This document shows, piece by piece, positions 5,660-11,927 of a stretch of DNA of 14,141 bases. Origin of the DNA: DASPKW01 sp038244055 (GTDB lineage Bacteria; Planctomycetota; Phycisphaerae; Tepidisphaerales; Tepidisphaeraceae); assembly GCA_038244055.1 (NCBI GenBank), contig JBBRTW010000159.1, forward strand, positions 1-14,141, read 5' to 3'. Position numbers and translations under genes: made by a program. The notes below the pieces were generated by a model. That model did no database searches. It was not told the origin of the DNA and saw only the letters and a list, made by a program, of their open reading frames with translations. Each line of letters begins with the position of its first letter. The stretch's first letter is position 1.

Positions 5660-7060
5660 ATGACCTCCCGCCCAGCCCCCATTCTCCCCGGCGCGACCAT
5701 TGGCGTTCTTGGCTCGGGCCAGCTTGGCCGGATGTTTACGCTGGCGGCGCGGAAGATGGGGTATCGGGTGCATACGCTGTCGCCGGAGTACGACACGCCG
5801 ACCGGGCAGGTGGCGGACCGGGAGATCGTCGCGCCTTATGAGGATCTCGACGCGGTTGCGAAGTTCGCGCGCGAGGTTTCGGTGGTGACGTTTGAGTTTG
5901 AGAATGTCTCGGCGGCGGCGGCCGATGCGGCGGCGCGCTTCGCGCCGGTGCGCCCGGCCGGGCGCGTGCTTCACACCACCCAGCATCGCCTCCGCGAAAA
6001 AATATTTCTGAGCCAGAACGGATTCCCCATTACGCCCTATGCGCCGATCGGCTCACTCGATGAACTCCGCGCCGCGCTGGCGAAGCTCGGCGCGCCGGCG
6101 ATCCTGAAATCGGCCGGGTTTGGGTACGACGGCAAGGGGCAGTTCAAGATCATGTCGGCCGATCAGGCGGAGGAGGCATGGGAGGCGGTGACGAAGCATG
6201 GGGCGAAGGATGAAGGGGACGCTGAGAAGTTGGAAGTTAGAAGCGAGAAGCAGGAAGGTCCGTTGTCCGTTGTCAGTGGTCCGTTGTCCTCGCAAACAAC
6301 AACGGACCACGGCCAACGGACCACGGACAAAGGAACACGGACAACGGACAACGAACAATTGCCAATTGACAATGGGCGATTGCCCGCCTCCCAATCCGCA
6401 ATTCCTTCATCCTTCATCCTTCATCCTTCATCCTTTCCCCTTGCCGTTCTCGAATCCTTCGTCGACTTCACGCGCGAGGTCTCGGTCGTCGCGGCGCGCG
6501 GGGTGGATGGCTCGTTCGCGCATTGGGGAGTCATCGAGAATCACCACTTCAATCATATTCTCGATGTCTCCGTGGCCCCTGCGCCGATCGATCCCGCCCT
6601 GCATAAGGAGGCCGTGGAGATCGCGCGGGGGATTCTCGAAGCGCTGGATGTGGTGGGCGTGCTCTGTGTCGAGTTCTTTCTGACGCGGTCGGGCAAACTG
6701 CTGGTCAATGAGCTGGCGCCCCGGCCGCACAACTCGGGGCATCTCACCTTCGACGCCTCGGTTACCAGCCAGTTCGAGCAACAACTCCGCGCCATCTGCG
6801 GGCTGCCTCTGGGGGATACGCGCCTGCACTCGCCGGCCGCGATGGCCCAGCTTCTGGGCGATATGTGGCTGGCATCACCTTCGGGAACACCCAACTGGCA
6901 GGCCGCGCTGGAGAACCGCAACATCAAACTCCACCTCTACGGCAAGGCGGACCCGCGGAAGGGGAGAAAGATGGGCCACCTCACCGCGCTGGCCGCGACG
7001 GCGGCCGAAGCGCGCAATCAGGTACTCGCCGCCCGCAATGCACTGGTGAGGGAAGGGTGA
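5660..7060 (+). CDS. purK: 5-(carboxyamino)imidazole ribonucleotide synthase PurK, with an in-frame repeat insertion
   Basis: PurK is the ATP-grasp ligase that carboxylates aminoimidazole ribonucleotide using ATP and bicarbonate, supplying the substrate of PurE. The 466-residue product has the N-terminal GVLGSGQLGRM (residues 15-25), TFEFENV (about 77-83), the ATP-binding loop GFGYDGKGQ (153-161), ESFVDFTREVSVVAARG after the insert, and NELAPRPHNSGH with TSQFEQQLRAICGLPLGD. The usual length is about 355-400 residues; the excess is residues 184-260, a low-complexity Ser/Thr/Gln/Asp-rich segment encoded by heptamer arrays (6202-6433) between the helix ending KHGAK and the strand LAVLESF. Removing it leaves a normal 389-residue PurK. 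The frame is intact, so the enzyme may still work with a disordered surface loop. The ATG at 5660 starts 8 residues before the conserved LPGATIGVLG; no clear Shine-Dalgarno. It ends 22 bp from the convergent ABC gene. Confidence 0.96.
   Translation: MTSRPAPILPGATIGVLGSGQLGRMFTLAARKMGYRVHTLSPEYDTPTGQVADREIVAPYEDLDAVAKFAREVSVVTFEFENVSAAAADAAARFAPVRPAGRVLHTTQHRLREKIFLSQNGFPITPYAPIGSLDELRAALAKLGAPAILKSAGFGYDGKGQFKIMSADQAEEAWEAVTKHGAKDEGDAEKLEVRSEKQEGPLSVVSGPLSSQTTTDHGQRTTDKGTRTTDNEQLPIDNGRLPASQSAIPSSFILHPSSFPLAVLESFVDFTREVSVVAARGVDGSFAHWGVIENHHFNHILDVSVAPAPIDPALHKEAVEIARGILEALDVVGVLCVEFFLTRSGKLLVNELAPRPHNSGHLTFDASVTSQFEQQLRAICGLPLGDTRLHSPAAMAQLLGDMWLASPSGTPNWQAALENRNIKLHLYGKADPRKGRKMGHLTALAATAAEARNQVLAARNALVREG
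6202..6433. repeat. Composite heptamer array inserted in purK
   Basis: From 6202 to 6292 the sequence divides into 13 consecutive 7-nt units. They are mostly NNNGAAG (GGCGAAG, GATGAAG, TGAGAAG, TTGGAAG, TTAGAAG, CGAGAAG, CAGGAAG), followed by GTCCGTT, GTCCGTT, GTCAGTG, GTCCGTT and GTCCTCG. After an 8-base gap, 6301-6433 gives 19 more units in one register: AACGGAC/CACGGAC variants, then AATTGCC, AATTGAC, CAATCCG, CAATTCC, and TTCATCC four times. GTCCGTT units on the left are the reverse complement of AACGGAC units on the right, and the left GGATGAAGG (6208-6216) pairs with the right CCTTCATCC. It is therefore a nested inverted structure, not a simple microsatellite. Confidence 0.9.
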
Positions 7061-7082
7061 AGGCCGGAGGCGCGGGCGCACC

Positions 7083-9344
7083 CTAGGCCGCTTCCCCCGG
7101 CGGGGCGAACAACTGCCGCTCGTAAAGATTCTTATACGTCTCGCAATCCCGCAGCAAATCCTCGTGTTTCCCCTGGCCGACGATCTGCCCGCGATCGAGC
7201 ACCACGATCGAATCGGCGCTCAAAATCGTTGAGAAGCGGTGCGCGATCACGAACGTCGTCCGCTCGTGCATCAGGCGCTCGATCGCCTGCTGGATCAGAT
7301 GCTCGCTCTCGGCATCCACCTGGCTGGTGGCTTCATCGAGGATGAGAATCGGCGTCTGCCGCAGGATCGCCCGCGCGATGCAGAGGCGCTGTCGCTGGCC
7401 GCCGGAAAGCTGGCTGCCTACGCCTTCCAATACCGTGTCGTACCCGTTTGGCTTTTCCAGGATGAAGTCATGCGCGAACGCCTTCTTCGCGGCCGACTCG
7501 ATCTCCGCCCTTGATGAGCGCGGCATGCCGTAGGCGATGTTCTGCGCGATCGTGCCGGGGAAGAGCGTCGGCTCCTGGGTGACGATGCCGATCTGGTGGC
7601 GCAGGCTCTTGAGCGTGACTTTGGAAACGTCCAGGCCGTCGATCGTGATGCGGCCGGAATCCGGGTTGTAGAAGCGCGGCAACAGCGCCAGCAGCGTCGT
7701 CTTCCCCGAACCATTCCGGCCCACCACCGCGATGCTCTGCCCGCGCGTCACCGTCAGATTCACGTTTTTCAGCGAAGGCGAAGGCGCGCCGGGATAAGTG
7801 AAAGTCACATCCTCAAACACCACATCCCGCTGAATTACCGGCAGCTTCGTTAGAACTGCGCCTCCTTCGTCCTTCCCCTCTTCTCGCTTCTCGCTTCTCG
7901 CTTCTAACTTCTGATCCGAACCCTGAACCCTGAACCCTGAACCCCTCCCCCTCGTCCCCATCTCCCTCGGCCGCTCCACCGGCACATCCAGTGTCTCGAA
8001 AATCCGCGCGGCCGCCGCGTTGCTCTTCTGCAGTGCGTTGTTGACCTTGGAGAATTTTCGCAGGCTCTCACCAATCGCCATCAAGCAGGCCATCAATCCA
8101 AAAAACGTCGTCGCATCCAGCGTATGTTTCACCTGCACCAGGTAAGTCGCGCACATCACGATCGCCCCCACCACCGCCAGCGTCAGCATCTCCAGGATCG
8201 GCGTGCTCATCGCATCGATCCGGCTCATCTTGAGCTGCTCGGCCACCAGCTTATTCATGATGCCCGTATAGCGCCGCCGCTCGTAGCGCTCGGCCCCGGC
8301 CGCCTTCACCACGCGCACGCCGCTCAAGGTCGCCTCGAGTTGCCCGAGCATGATGGCCGAGCTTTGCAGCGCCGCCCGGCTGGCCCGGCGCATCTTTTTG
8401 CCGAATTTCTTGATGATCGCGAACATCAGCGGGCCAAAGAGGATGATGAACAGCGTCAACTGCCAGTCGAACCACAGCGCCAGCCCCAGGGCCATGGCCG
8501 CCTTGATCGGCTCCTGGATCGACTGCCCCAGCACCGTCTTGAATCCATCCTGTAATCCCTGCGCATCCTGCACCAGGCGCGAGGTCACATCGCTGGTGCC
8601 CTTGAGCCCGAAAAAGCCCACGGGGATATGTAGAACGTGATCGTATAGCTTGCGACGAATATCGTTGACCGCCAGGATGGCCGCCTTGTCGGAGAAATAT
8701 TCCTGGTAGAAGCGCACGATGTTGCCGACCAGCCCCAGCGAAAACATGACCCCGAAGATGGCCGCGATCGCGCCCACCGGGTTGCGCGGCAGGATGGCCG
8801 AGAATTTGAAGAGCGATCCGTAGTACCAGGGCATCTCCGGCAGGGGCATCGCTTTGGCTTTGATCTCCGCGCCGCGCACGACTTGAATGTCGGTGATCCT
8901 CTTCTCCGGGTCGGCCAGGCCGGCAATTGTCTCCGCCACGCGCTCCCGCGCCCCGTCCAGTCGCACTTCATCCCCCACCGCCAGCCCCGCCGCCGCGCCG
9001 GACCCTTTCGGATCCACCCAGATCACCTGCACCGCGTCCTTGCTCTCCGAGAAGCGCATCCCCAGACGCTTCTCGGCCACGATCCGCCCGGCCCAGGTCT
9101 GCACCGGCTCGCCGCTCATCAGCACCTTGAGAATTGGCAGCATCGTCGAAAGCCCGCCGGTAAAGGTCAGTCCCACCAGCAGCGCGCAGGCGATGGAGAT
9201 CGCCACCAGCTTTCGATGCGGCGCGAGATACCGAATCGCCCGCCAGAAATGGAATAAAGACTTATCCCGCCTGGATTTGCGCGGTTCTCCGGCCTCGTTT
9301 TTCGAAGCCACATCGCTGGGCGGTAAAGACGGCGAATCGCTCAT
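7083..9344 (-). CDS. MsbA-type ABC exporter half-transporter with a PDZ-like domain in its first external loop
   Basis: A 753-residue fusion of an exporter membrane domain and a nucleotide-binding domain, likely a homodimeric lipid or amphiphile flippase in the inner membrane. TM1 spans about residues 45-70. Residues about 86-168 form a PDZ-like domain in the loop before TM2 (VIWVDPKGSGAAAGLAVGDEV, then a VVRGAEIKAKAM strand). TM2 is about 187-211, and further segments follow to about 430. ATPase motifs: Walker A GRNGSGKT (542-549), Q-loop Q590, signature LSGGQ (646-650), Walker B ILILDE (666-671, catalytic E671) and H702. Residues about 462-495, joining the two halves, are encoded by a heptamer cluster. 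The ATG at 9344 was chosen because MSDSPSLPP leads into the cytoplasmic tail; the 35 codons upstream show no conserved sequence. It converges on purK and is divergent from a sugar-aminotransferase gene; a role in glycolipid export is possible but unproven. Confidence 0.95.
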   Translation of the reverse strand: MSDSPSLPPSDVASKNEAGEPRKSRRDKSLFHFWRAIRYLAPHRKLVAISIACALLVGLTFTGGLSTMLPILKVLMSGEPVQTWAGRIVAEKRLGMRFSESKDAVQVIWVDPKGSGAAAGLAVGDEVRLDGARERVAETIAGLADPEKRITDIQVVRGAEIKAKAMPLPEMPWYYGSLFKFSAILPRNPVGAIAAIFGVMFSLGLVGNIVRFYQEYFSDKAAILAVNDIRRKLYDHVLHIPVGFFGLKGTSDVTSRLVQDAQGLQDGFKTVLGQSIQEPIKAAMALGLALWFDWQLTLFIILFGPLMFAIIKKFGKKMRRASRAALQSSAIMLGQLEATLSGVRVVKAAGAERYERRRYTGIMNKLVAEQLKMSRIDAMSTPILEMLTLAVVGAIVMCATYLVQVKHTLDATTFFGLMACLMAIGESLRKFSKVNNALQKSNAAAARIFETLDVPVERPREMGTRGRGSGFRVQGSDQKLEARSEKREEGKDEGGAVLTKLPVIQRDVVFEDVTFTYPGAPSPSLKNVNLTVTRGQSIAVVGRNGSGKTTLLALLPRFYNPDSGRITIDGLDVSKVTLKSLRHQIGIVTQEPTLFPGTIAQNIAYGMPRSSRAEIESAAKKAFAHDFILEKPNGYDTVLEGVGSQLSGGQRQRLCIARAILRQTPILILDEATSQVDAESEHLIQQAIERLMHERTTFVIAHRFSTILSADSIVVLDRGQIVGQGKHEDLLRDCETYKNLYERQLFAPPGEAA
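7859..7949. repeat. Heptamer cluster inserted in the ABC exporter linker
   Basis: Thirteen 7-nt units share one register: CGCCTCC, TTCGTCC, TTCCCCT, then CTTCTCG three times, CTTCTAA, CTTCTGA, TCCGAAC, then CCTGAAC three times, and CCCTCCC. CTTCTCG is the reverse complement of the CGAGAAG unit in the purK insert, and TTCGTCC resembles TTCATCC there. On the coding strand it yields a charged linker containing EARSEKREEG, close to EVRSEKQEG of PurK. Confidence 0.88.
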
Positions 9345-9447
9345 GCGGAATGGGTCTCTCAGTCGATAAAGGGATAATCGTTCAGTTGGGTTATCGGACG
9401 GGTAAAGCTCGCGAGTATAGCGATTCCCCGACGATCGGACAGAACCC

Positions 9448-9482
9448 ATTGCGGATTGCGGATTTTAGATTGCGGATTGAAA
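9448..9482. repeat. Heptamer array ATTGCGG, left arm
   Basis: Five units in strict 7-nt register: ATTGCGG, ATTGCGG, ATTTTAG, ATTGCGG, ATTGAAA. The array is inverted relative to the array at 9538-9565, with a 55-nt spacer. Confidence 0.9.
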
Positions 9483-9537
9483 TTCGTCATTCGCCGAACC
9501 GGCTGGAGCGCTCTCATCGGCCCTGCCGTGGCTTCTT

Positions 9538-9565
9538 CAATCCACAATCCGCAATCCACGATCGC
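9538..9565. repeat. Heptamer array CAATCCG, right arm
   Basis: CAATCCA, CAATCCG, CAATCCA, then a degenerate CGATCGC, in 7-nt register. It is the reverse complement type of the 9448-9482 array and stops 2 nt before the aminotransferase ATG. Confidence 0.88.
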
Positions 9566-9567
9566 CA

Positions 9568-10707
9568 ATGAAAATCCCCCTCTCCCGCCCCGACATCACT
9601 CAGCGCGAAATCGACGCGGTCGTCGATGTCCTCCATACCGACACGCTCTCCATCGGCGCTAAGGCCGAGGAATTCGAAACCCTCTGCGCCAGGGTCGCCC
9701 AGCGCCGCCATGGCATCGCGGTTTCCTCCGGCACTTCCGGCCTCCACTGCGCCATGATCGCGGCCGACATCAAAGAGGGCGATGAGGTCCTCACCACCCC
9801 CTTCTCCTTCGTCGCCTCGGCCAACTGCATCCTCTTCGTCGGCGCTAAACCGGTCTTCGTCGATATCGACCCCGTCACCCTCAACCTCGATCTCGACAAG
9901 GTAAGCGCCGCCGTTACCCCGCGCACCCGCGCCATCGTCGGCGTCGAGGTCTTCGGCCACCCCGGCGGCATGGTGGAGCTCGAGCAGATCGCCCGCCGCA
10001 ACGGCCTGGCCCTGATCGAAGATTCCTGCGAAGGTTTCGGCGGCCACGCCGGCAAGCGGGCCATCGGCTCCTTCGGCCGGGCCAGCGTGTTCGGCTTTTA
10101 TCCCAACAAACAGATCACCACCGGCGAAGGGGGCATGATCGTCACCGATGATGATGCCTTCGCCGCCACCTGCCGCGCCCTCCGCAACCAGGGCCGCGAA
10201 GGAATGTCCTGGCTGGCCCATCAGCGCCTGGGCTACAACTATCGCCTCTCCGAAATCGCCGCCGCGCTGGGGGTCGTGCAGGTGCAGCGCCTCGATGAAA
10301 TCCTCGAAGCCCGCCGCCGCGTCGCGCATTTGTACATGGACCGGCTGATGACCAGCAAGTTCCTCATCCTGCCCACGCTGACCGAGGATGATCTGATGAG
10401 CTGGTTCGTCTTCGTCGTCCGCCTGAACGACCTCTTCGCCCCGGGCGACCGCGATGCGGCCATGCGGATGCTGCGTGAAGAAGGAATCGGCTGCAACAAC
10501 TATTTTCCCCCGATTCACTTACAGCCCTACATGGCCGAGAAATTCGGCTTCAAGGCGGGCGATTTCCCGGTGTGCGAGTATGTGGCTGAAAGAACGCTGG
10601 CCCTCCCCTTCTACGGCAAACTCACCGCCCGGCAGGTCGATCACATCTGCACGACATTGGAAAAAACGCTGGAAAACGTGCTGGTGGGAAAAAAGCCGCG
10701 GTTCTAA
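9568..10707 (+). CDS. DegT/DnrJ/EryC1/StrS family PLP-dependent sugar aminotransferase
   Basis: A 379-residue fold-type I aminotransferase of the family that transfers an amino group from glutamate or glutamine to NDP-keto-sugars. Features seen: SSGTSGLHCAM (53-63, cofactor phosphate contact), PFSFVASANC, a VFVDIDPVTLNLD segment, LIEDSCEGFG with the pyridine-nitrogen aspartate D152, and FGFYPNKQITTGEGG with the Schiff-base lysine K181. After these come NYRLSEIAAALGVVQ and a C-terminal PPIHLQPYM...LALPFY segment. Length and motif order are normal. The ATG fits the usual N-terminus (IPLSRPDI), but no Shine-Dalgarno precedes it; the upstream sequence is a heptamer array. The product probably feeds surface polysaccharide or lipid-sugar synthesis, which agrees with a divergent exporter, but no glycosyltransferase lies in the window. 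Confidence 0.95.
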   Translation: MKIPLSRPDITQREIDAVVDVLHTDTLSIGAKAEEFETLCARVAQRRHGIAVSSGTSGLHCAMIAADIKEGDEVLTTPFSFVASANCILFVGAKPVFVDIDPVTLNLDLDKVSAAVTPRTRAIVGVEVFGHPGGMVELEQIARRNGLALIEDSCEGFGGHAGKRAIGSFGRASVFGFYPNKQITTGEGGMIVTDDDAFAATCRALRNQGREGMSWLAHQRLGYNYRLSEIAAALGVVQVQRLDEILEARRRVAHLYMDRLMTSKFLILPTLTEDDLMSWFVFVVRLNDLFAPGDRDAAMRMLREEGIGCNNYFPPIHLQPYMAEKFGFKAGDFPVCEYVAERTLALPFYGKLTARQVDHICTTLEKTLENVLVGKKPRF

Positions 10708-10710
10708 CTC

Positions 10711-10745
10711 ATGTCAAATGTCAAAAGTCAAATGTCAAAAGTAGA
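10711..10745. repeat. Heptamer array ATGTCAA, left end of the four-helix-bundle cassette
   Basis: Five units in register: ATGTCAA, ATGTCAA, AAGTCAA, ATGTCAA, AAGTAGA. It begins 3 nt after the aminotransferase stop codon and is inverted relative to 11163-11191. Confidence 0.92.
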
Positions 10746-10759
10746 AGAGGCGGAAGACC

Positions 10760-11125
10760 ATGACACCGTCTGAGTTGGAGGAGAGGACGTTCCAATACGG
10801 CGTGCGCATCGTCAAACTGTGCATGTATCTGGCCCGGCGAAAGGGAGTGAGTTTTCGGCTGATCGATCAACTCATCGCAGCCGGTACGTCGGTCGGCGCG
10901 AACGTTGAAGAATCACACTCGGCCGTCAGCAAGGCGGATTTTGCAAACAAGCGTGCGATCGCATTGAAAGAATGCCGGGAGAGCGTCTACTTTTTGAGAA
11001 TCCTGGAAGCGACCGCCCTCGTTACGCCAAAGATGGTCGGCGACCTCGAACAGGAAGGCCGCGAGATCTGCAAAATCCTCGCCAAAGGAATCATCACGAT
11101 CCGGCGTTCGATGGGACTTGATTAA
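10760..11125 (+). CDS. Four-helix-bundle protein, S23/IVP (23S rRNA intervening-sequence protein) family
   Basis: A 121-residue all-helical protein. It matches the family from memory: FQYGVRIVKLCMYLARR (helix 1), LIDQLIAAGTSVGANVEES (helix 2, the hallmark G-T-S-V-x-A-N-x-E-E), SKADFANKRAIALKECRESVYFLRIL (helix 3) and an amphipathic helix 4 to the end. Members were first found inside insertions in 23S rRNA genes of Leptospira and others, and are related to the Avd accessory protein of diversity-generating retroelements. Their biochemical role is unknown; nucleic-acid or reverse-transcriptase binding by a basic pentamer is known for Avd. Here it is not within an rRNA gene and no reverse transcriptase is nearby. 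It is flanked by inverted heptamer arrays and is less GC-rich than its neighbours. A purine-rich GCGGAAGA lies just upstream, a weak ribosome binding site. Confidence 0.94.
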   Translation: MTPSELEERTFQYGVRIVKLCMYLARRKGVSFRLIDQLIAAGTSVGANVEESHSAVSKADFANKRAIALKECRESVYFLRILEATALVTPKMVGDLEQEGREICKILAKGIITIRRSMGLD

Positions 11126-11162
11126 TAATCAGCGCGATCGCTCAATCGGGCACTCTTCCACA

Positions 11163-11191
11163 TTTGCCATTTGACATTTGACATTTGACAT
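11163..11191. repeat. Heptamer array TTTGACA, right end of the four-helix-bundle cassette
   Basis: TTTGCCA then TTTGACA three times plus one base, in 7-nt register. Reverse-complemented it gives the ATGTCAA array of 10711-10738. It ends 3 nt before the PilZ stop codon at 11195. Confidence 0.92.
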
Positions 11192-11194
11192 CGT

Positions 11195-11566
11195 TTAAGC
11201 CGCTTTCGTCTTCGCCGCGCCCACCATCCTGGCACCGACCACATACAAACCCTTGGAGACCTGCTTGGAATAGGCGACGACATAAGTGATCGCCAGCGGG
11301 GCATCGTCGCAGCGGGGGAAATGCGCGATGAATTTCGAATCGTTGGGCAGGGGCTTGGAATGCAGGATGCCGATCCCATTGACCGAGAGGTCGCGGATCC
11401 AGACGCTGAGCGTGCGAATCCCCCGGTCGCCCACTTGCATCAGCTTGATATCCACCCGCCCGCGCACCCCCACGCGCGGGCGGTTGCGCTGTTCGTCATA
11501 GCGGCGGCCGTCATCGGACTTGAGGTTCTCTACGATCTGCCTGAAAAGTTCGGCGGTAAATGCCAT
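11195..11566 (-). CDS. PilZ domain protein (probable cyclic-di-GMP receptor)
   Basis: A 123-residue, nearly single-domain protein. The c-di-GMP signature is complete: R31-x-x-x-R35 (RVGVR) and D59-x-S61-x-x-G64 (DLSVNG), followed by short beta-strands (GIGILHS, FIAHFPR, YVVAYSK, YVVGARMVG). The first 28 residues form a helix-like leader ending in basic residues. PilZ proteins bind c-di-GMP and alter motility, polysaccharide export or transcription; with no other domain, this one likely acts by contact with an unknown partner. The short Lys/Ala tail (AAKTKAA) follows the last strand. It converges on the four-helix-bundle gene; a 43-bp dyad lies 55 bp upstream of its start. No Shine-Dalgarno was recognised. 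Confidence 0.9.
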   Translation of the reverse strand: MAFTAELFRQIVENLKSDDGRRYDEQRNRPRVGVRGRVDIKLMQVGDRGIRTLSVWIRDLSVNGIGILHSKPLPNDSKFIAHFPRCDDAPLAITYVVAYSKQVSKGLYVVGARMVGAAKTKAA

Positions 11567-11927
11567 AGGGTTACGTTATGCTTTCTGGTGAATCGCGAAT
11601 GGGATAGTCGGTCTGTTAAACACCTCACAGGCCGCACCATGATCATCGGCGACTTGCGAGGTGCTCTTTGATAAATCAGCCGTAGTGCTCGATAAGTCGT
11701 GACGCCGCATTATTTTAAATGCACTCCGCAGCGATGCGGTGTTAAATCTATGCGGGGCGGGCGAACTGCATGGATTTGGCGGCTCTCCCGCAACTCGCTA
11801 TAACCCCGGAATTCCGCTGCGGGTAGTGAATACCCCGGCACTTCCGGCAACAGCGATCGCGCGGCGGCCGGAATCAACTCGCGCCCTTTCAGTCCGCATC
11901 CAATCATCTCCGGAGCAAACCCATCCC
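11567..11927. other. Divergent intergenic region between the PilZ and MFS genes
   Basis: 361 bp with no gene supported. It contains an imperfect 43-bp dyad (11621-11663) and a small hairpin (CCGCA-GCGA-TGCGG, 11726-11739). It also contains a 10-bp palindrome CGGAATTCCG near 11810. No heptamer array is present here. Confidence 0.5.
11621..11663. promoter_or_regulatory. Imperfect dyad upstream of the PilZ gene
   Basis: CACCTCACAGGCCGC at the left pairs with the reverse complement of GCGACTTGCGAGGTG at the right (12 of 15 positions), centred on the palindrome ATGATCAT (11639-11646). All three mismatches are transitions, giving U:G wobbles in an RNA read from the minus strand, that is, in a possible PilZ leader. 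It could be a 5' UTR stem or an operator. Confidence 0.35.

Larger units (their letters stand above)
9345..9567. promoter_or_regulatory. Divergent promoter region of the ABC exporter and aminotransferase genes
   Basis: 223 bp between divergent starts. A TATACT-like -10 for the ABC gene lies at 9414-9419 (minus strand), but no convincing -35 is at the right distance. The half nearest the aminotransferase is filled with inverted heptamer arrays (9448-9482 and 9538-9565), leaving no Shine-Dalgarno before its ATG. Confidence 0.4.
10711..11191 (+). mobile_element. Candidate cassette: four-helix-bundle gene between inverted heptamer arrays
   Basis: A 481-bp block inserted between two convergent genes, 3 nt from the stop codon on each side. 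Its ends are arrays of the same 7-nt unit in opposite orientation (TGTCAAA on the left, TTTGACA on the right), and it carries only the S23/IVP-type gene. The gene has about 55% GC by hand count against about 72% in bases 9961-10080 of the neighbouring aminotransferase, consistent with separate origin. No target-site duplication, transposase or integrase is visible, so mobility is inferred. Confidence 0.5.

Noticed and set aside
6202..6439. Intein or intron interpretation of the purK insert
   Set aside because: No splice-junction Cys/Ser...HN motifs, far too short for an intein, no intron core, and the frame is already continuous.
7859..7949. CRISPR-like array or ordinary microsatellite
   Set aside because: Units are 7 nt with no spacers and no cas genes; the unit sequence changes within a constant register, unlike a simple slippage tract.
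9514..10518. Minus-strand open frame (334 codons) opposite the aminotransferase
   Set aside because: It mirrors the aminotransferase codons and gives a Gly/Asp/Glu-rich sequence with no fold; the plus-strand gene has all catalytic motifs.
11131..11138. GCGATCGC palindrome of the cyanobacterial HIP1 type
   Set aside because: A single copy next to the cassette; CGATCG-like words are frequent here simply because the genome is rich in GATC and CG.
10711..11191. Diversity-generating retroelement, because the four-helix-bundle protein resembles Avd
   Set aside because: No reverse transcriptase, template repeat or variable repeat was found anywhere in the window.
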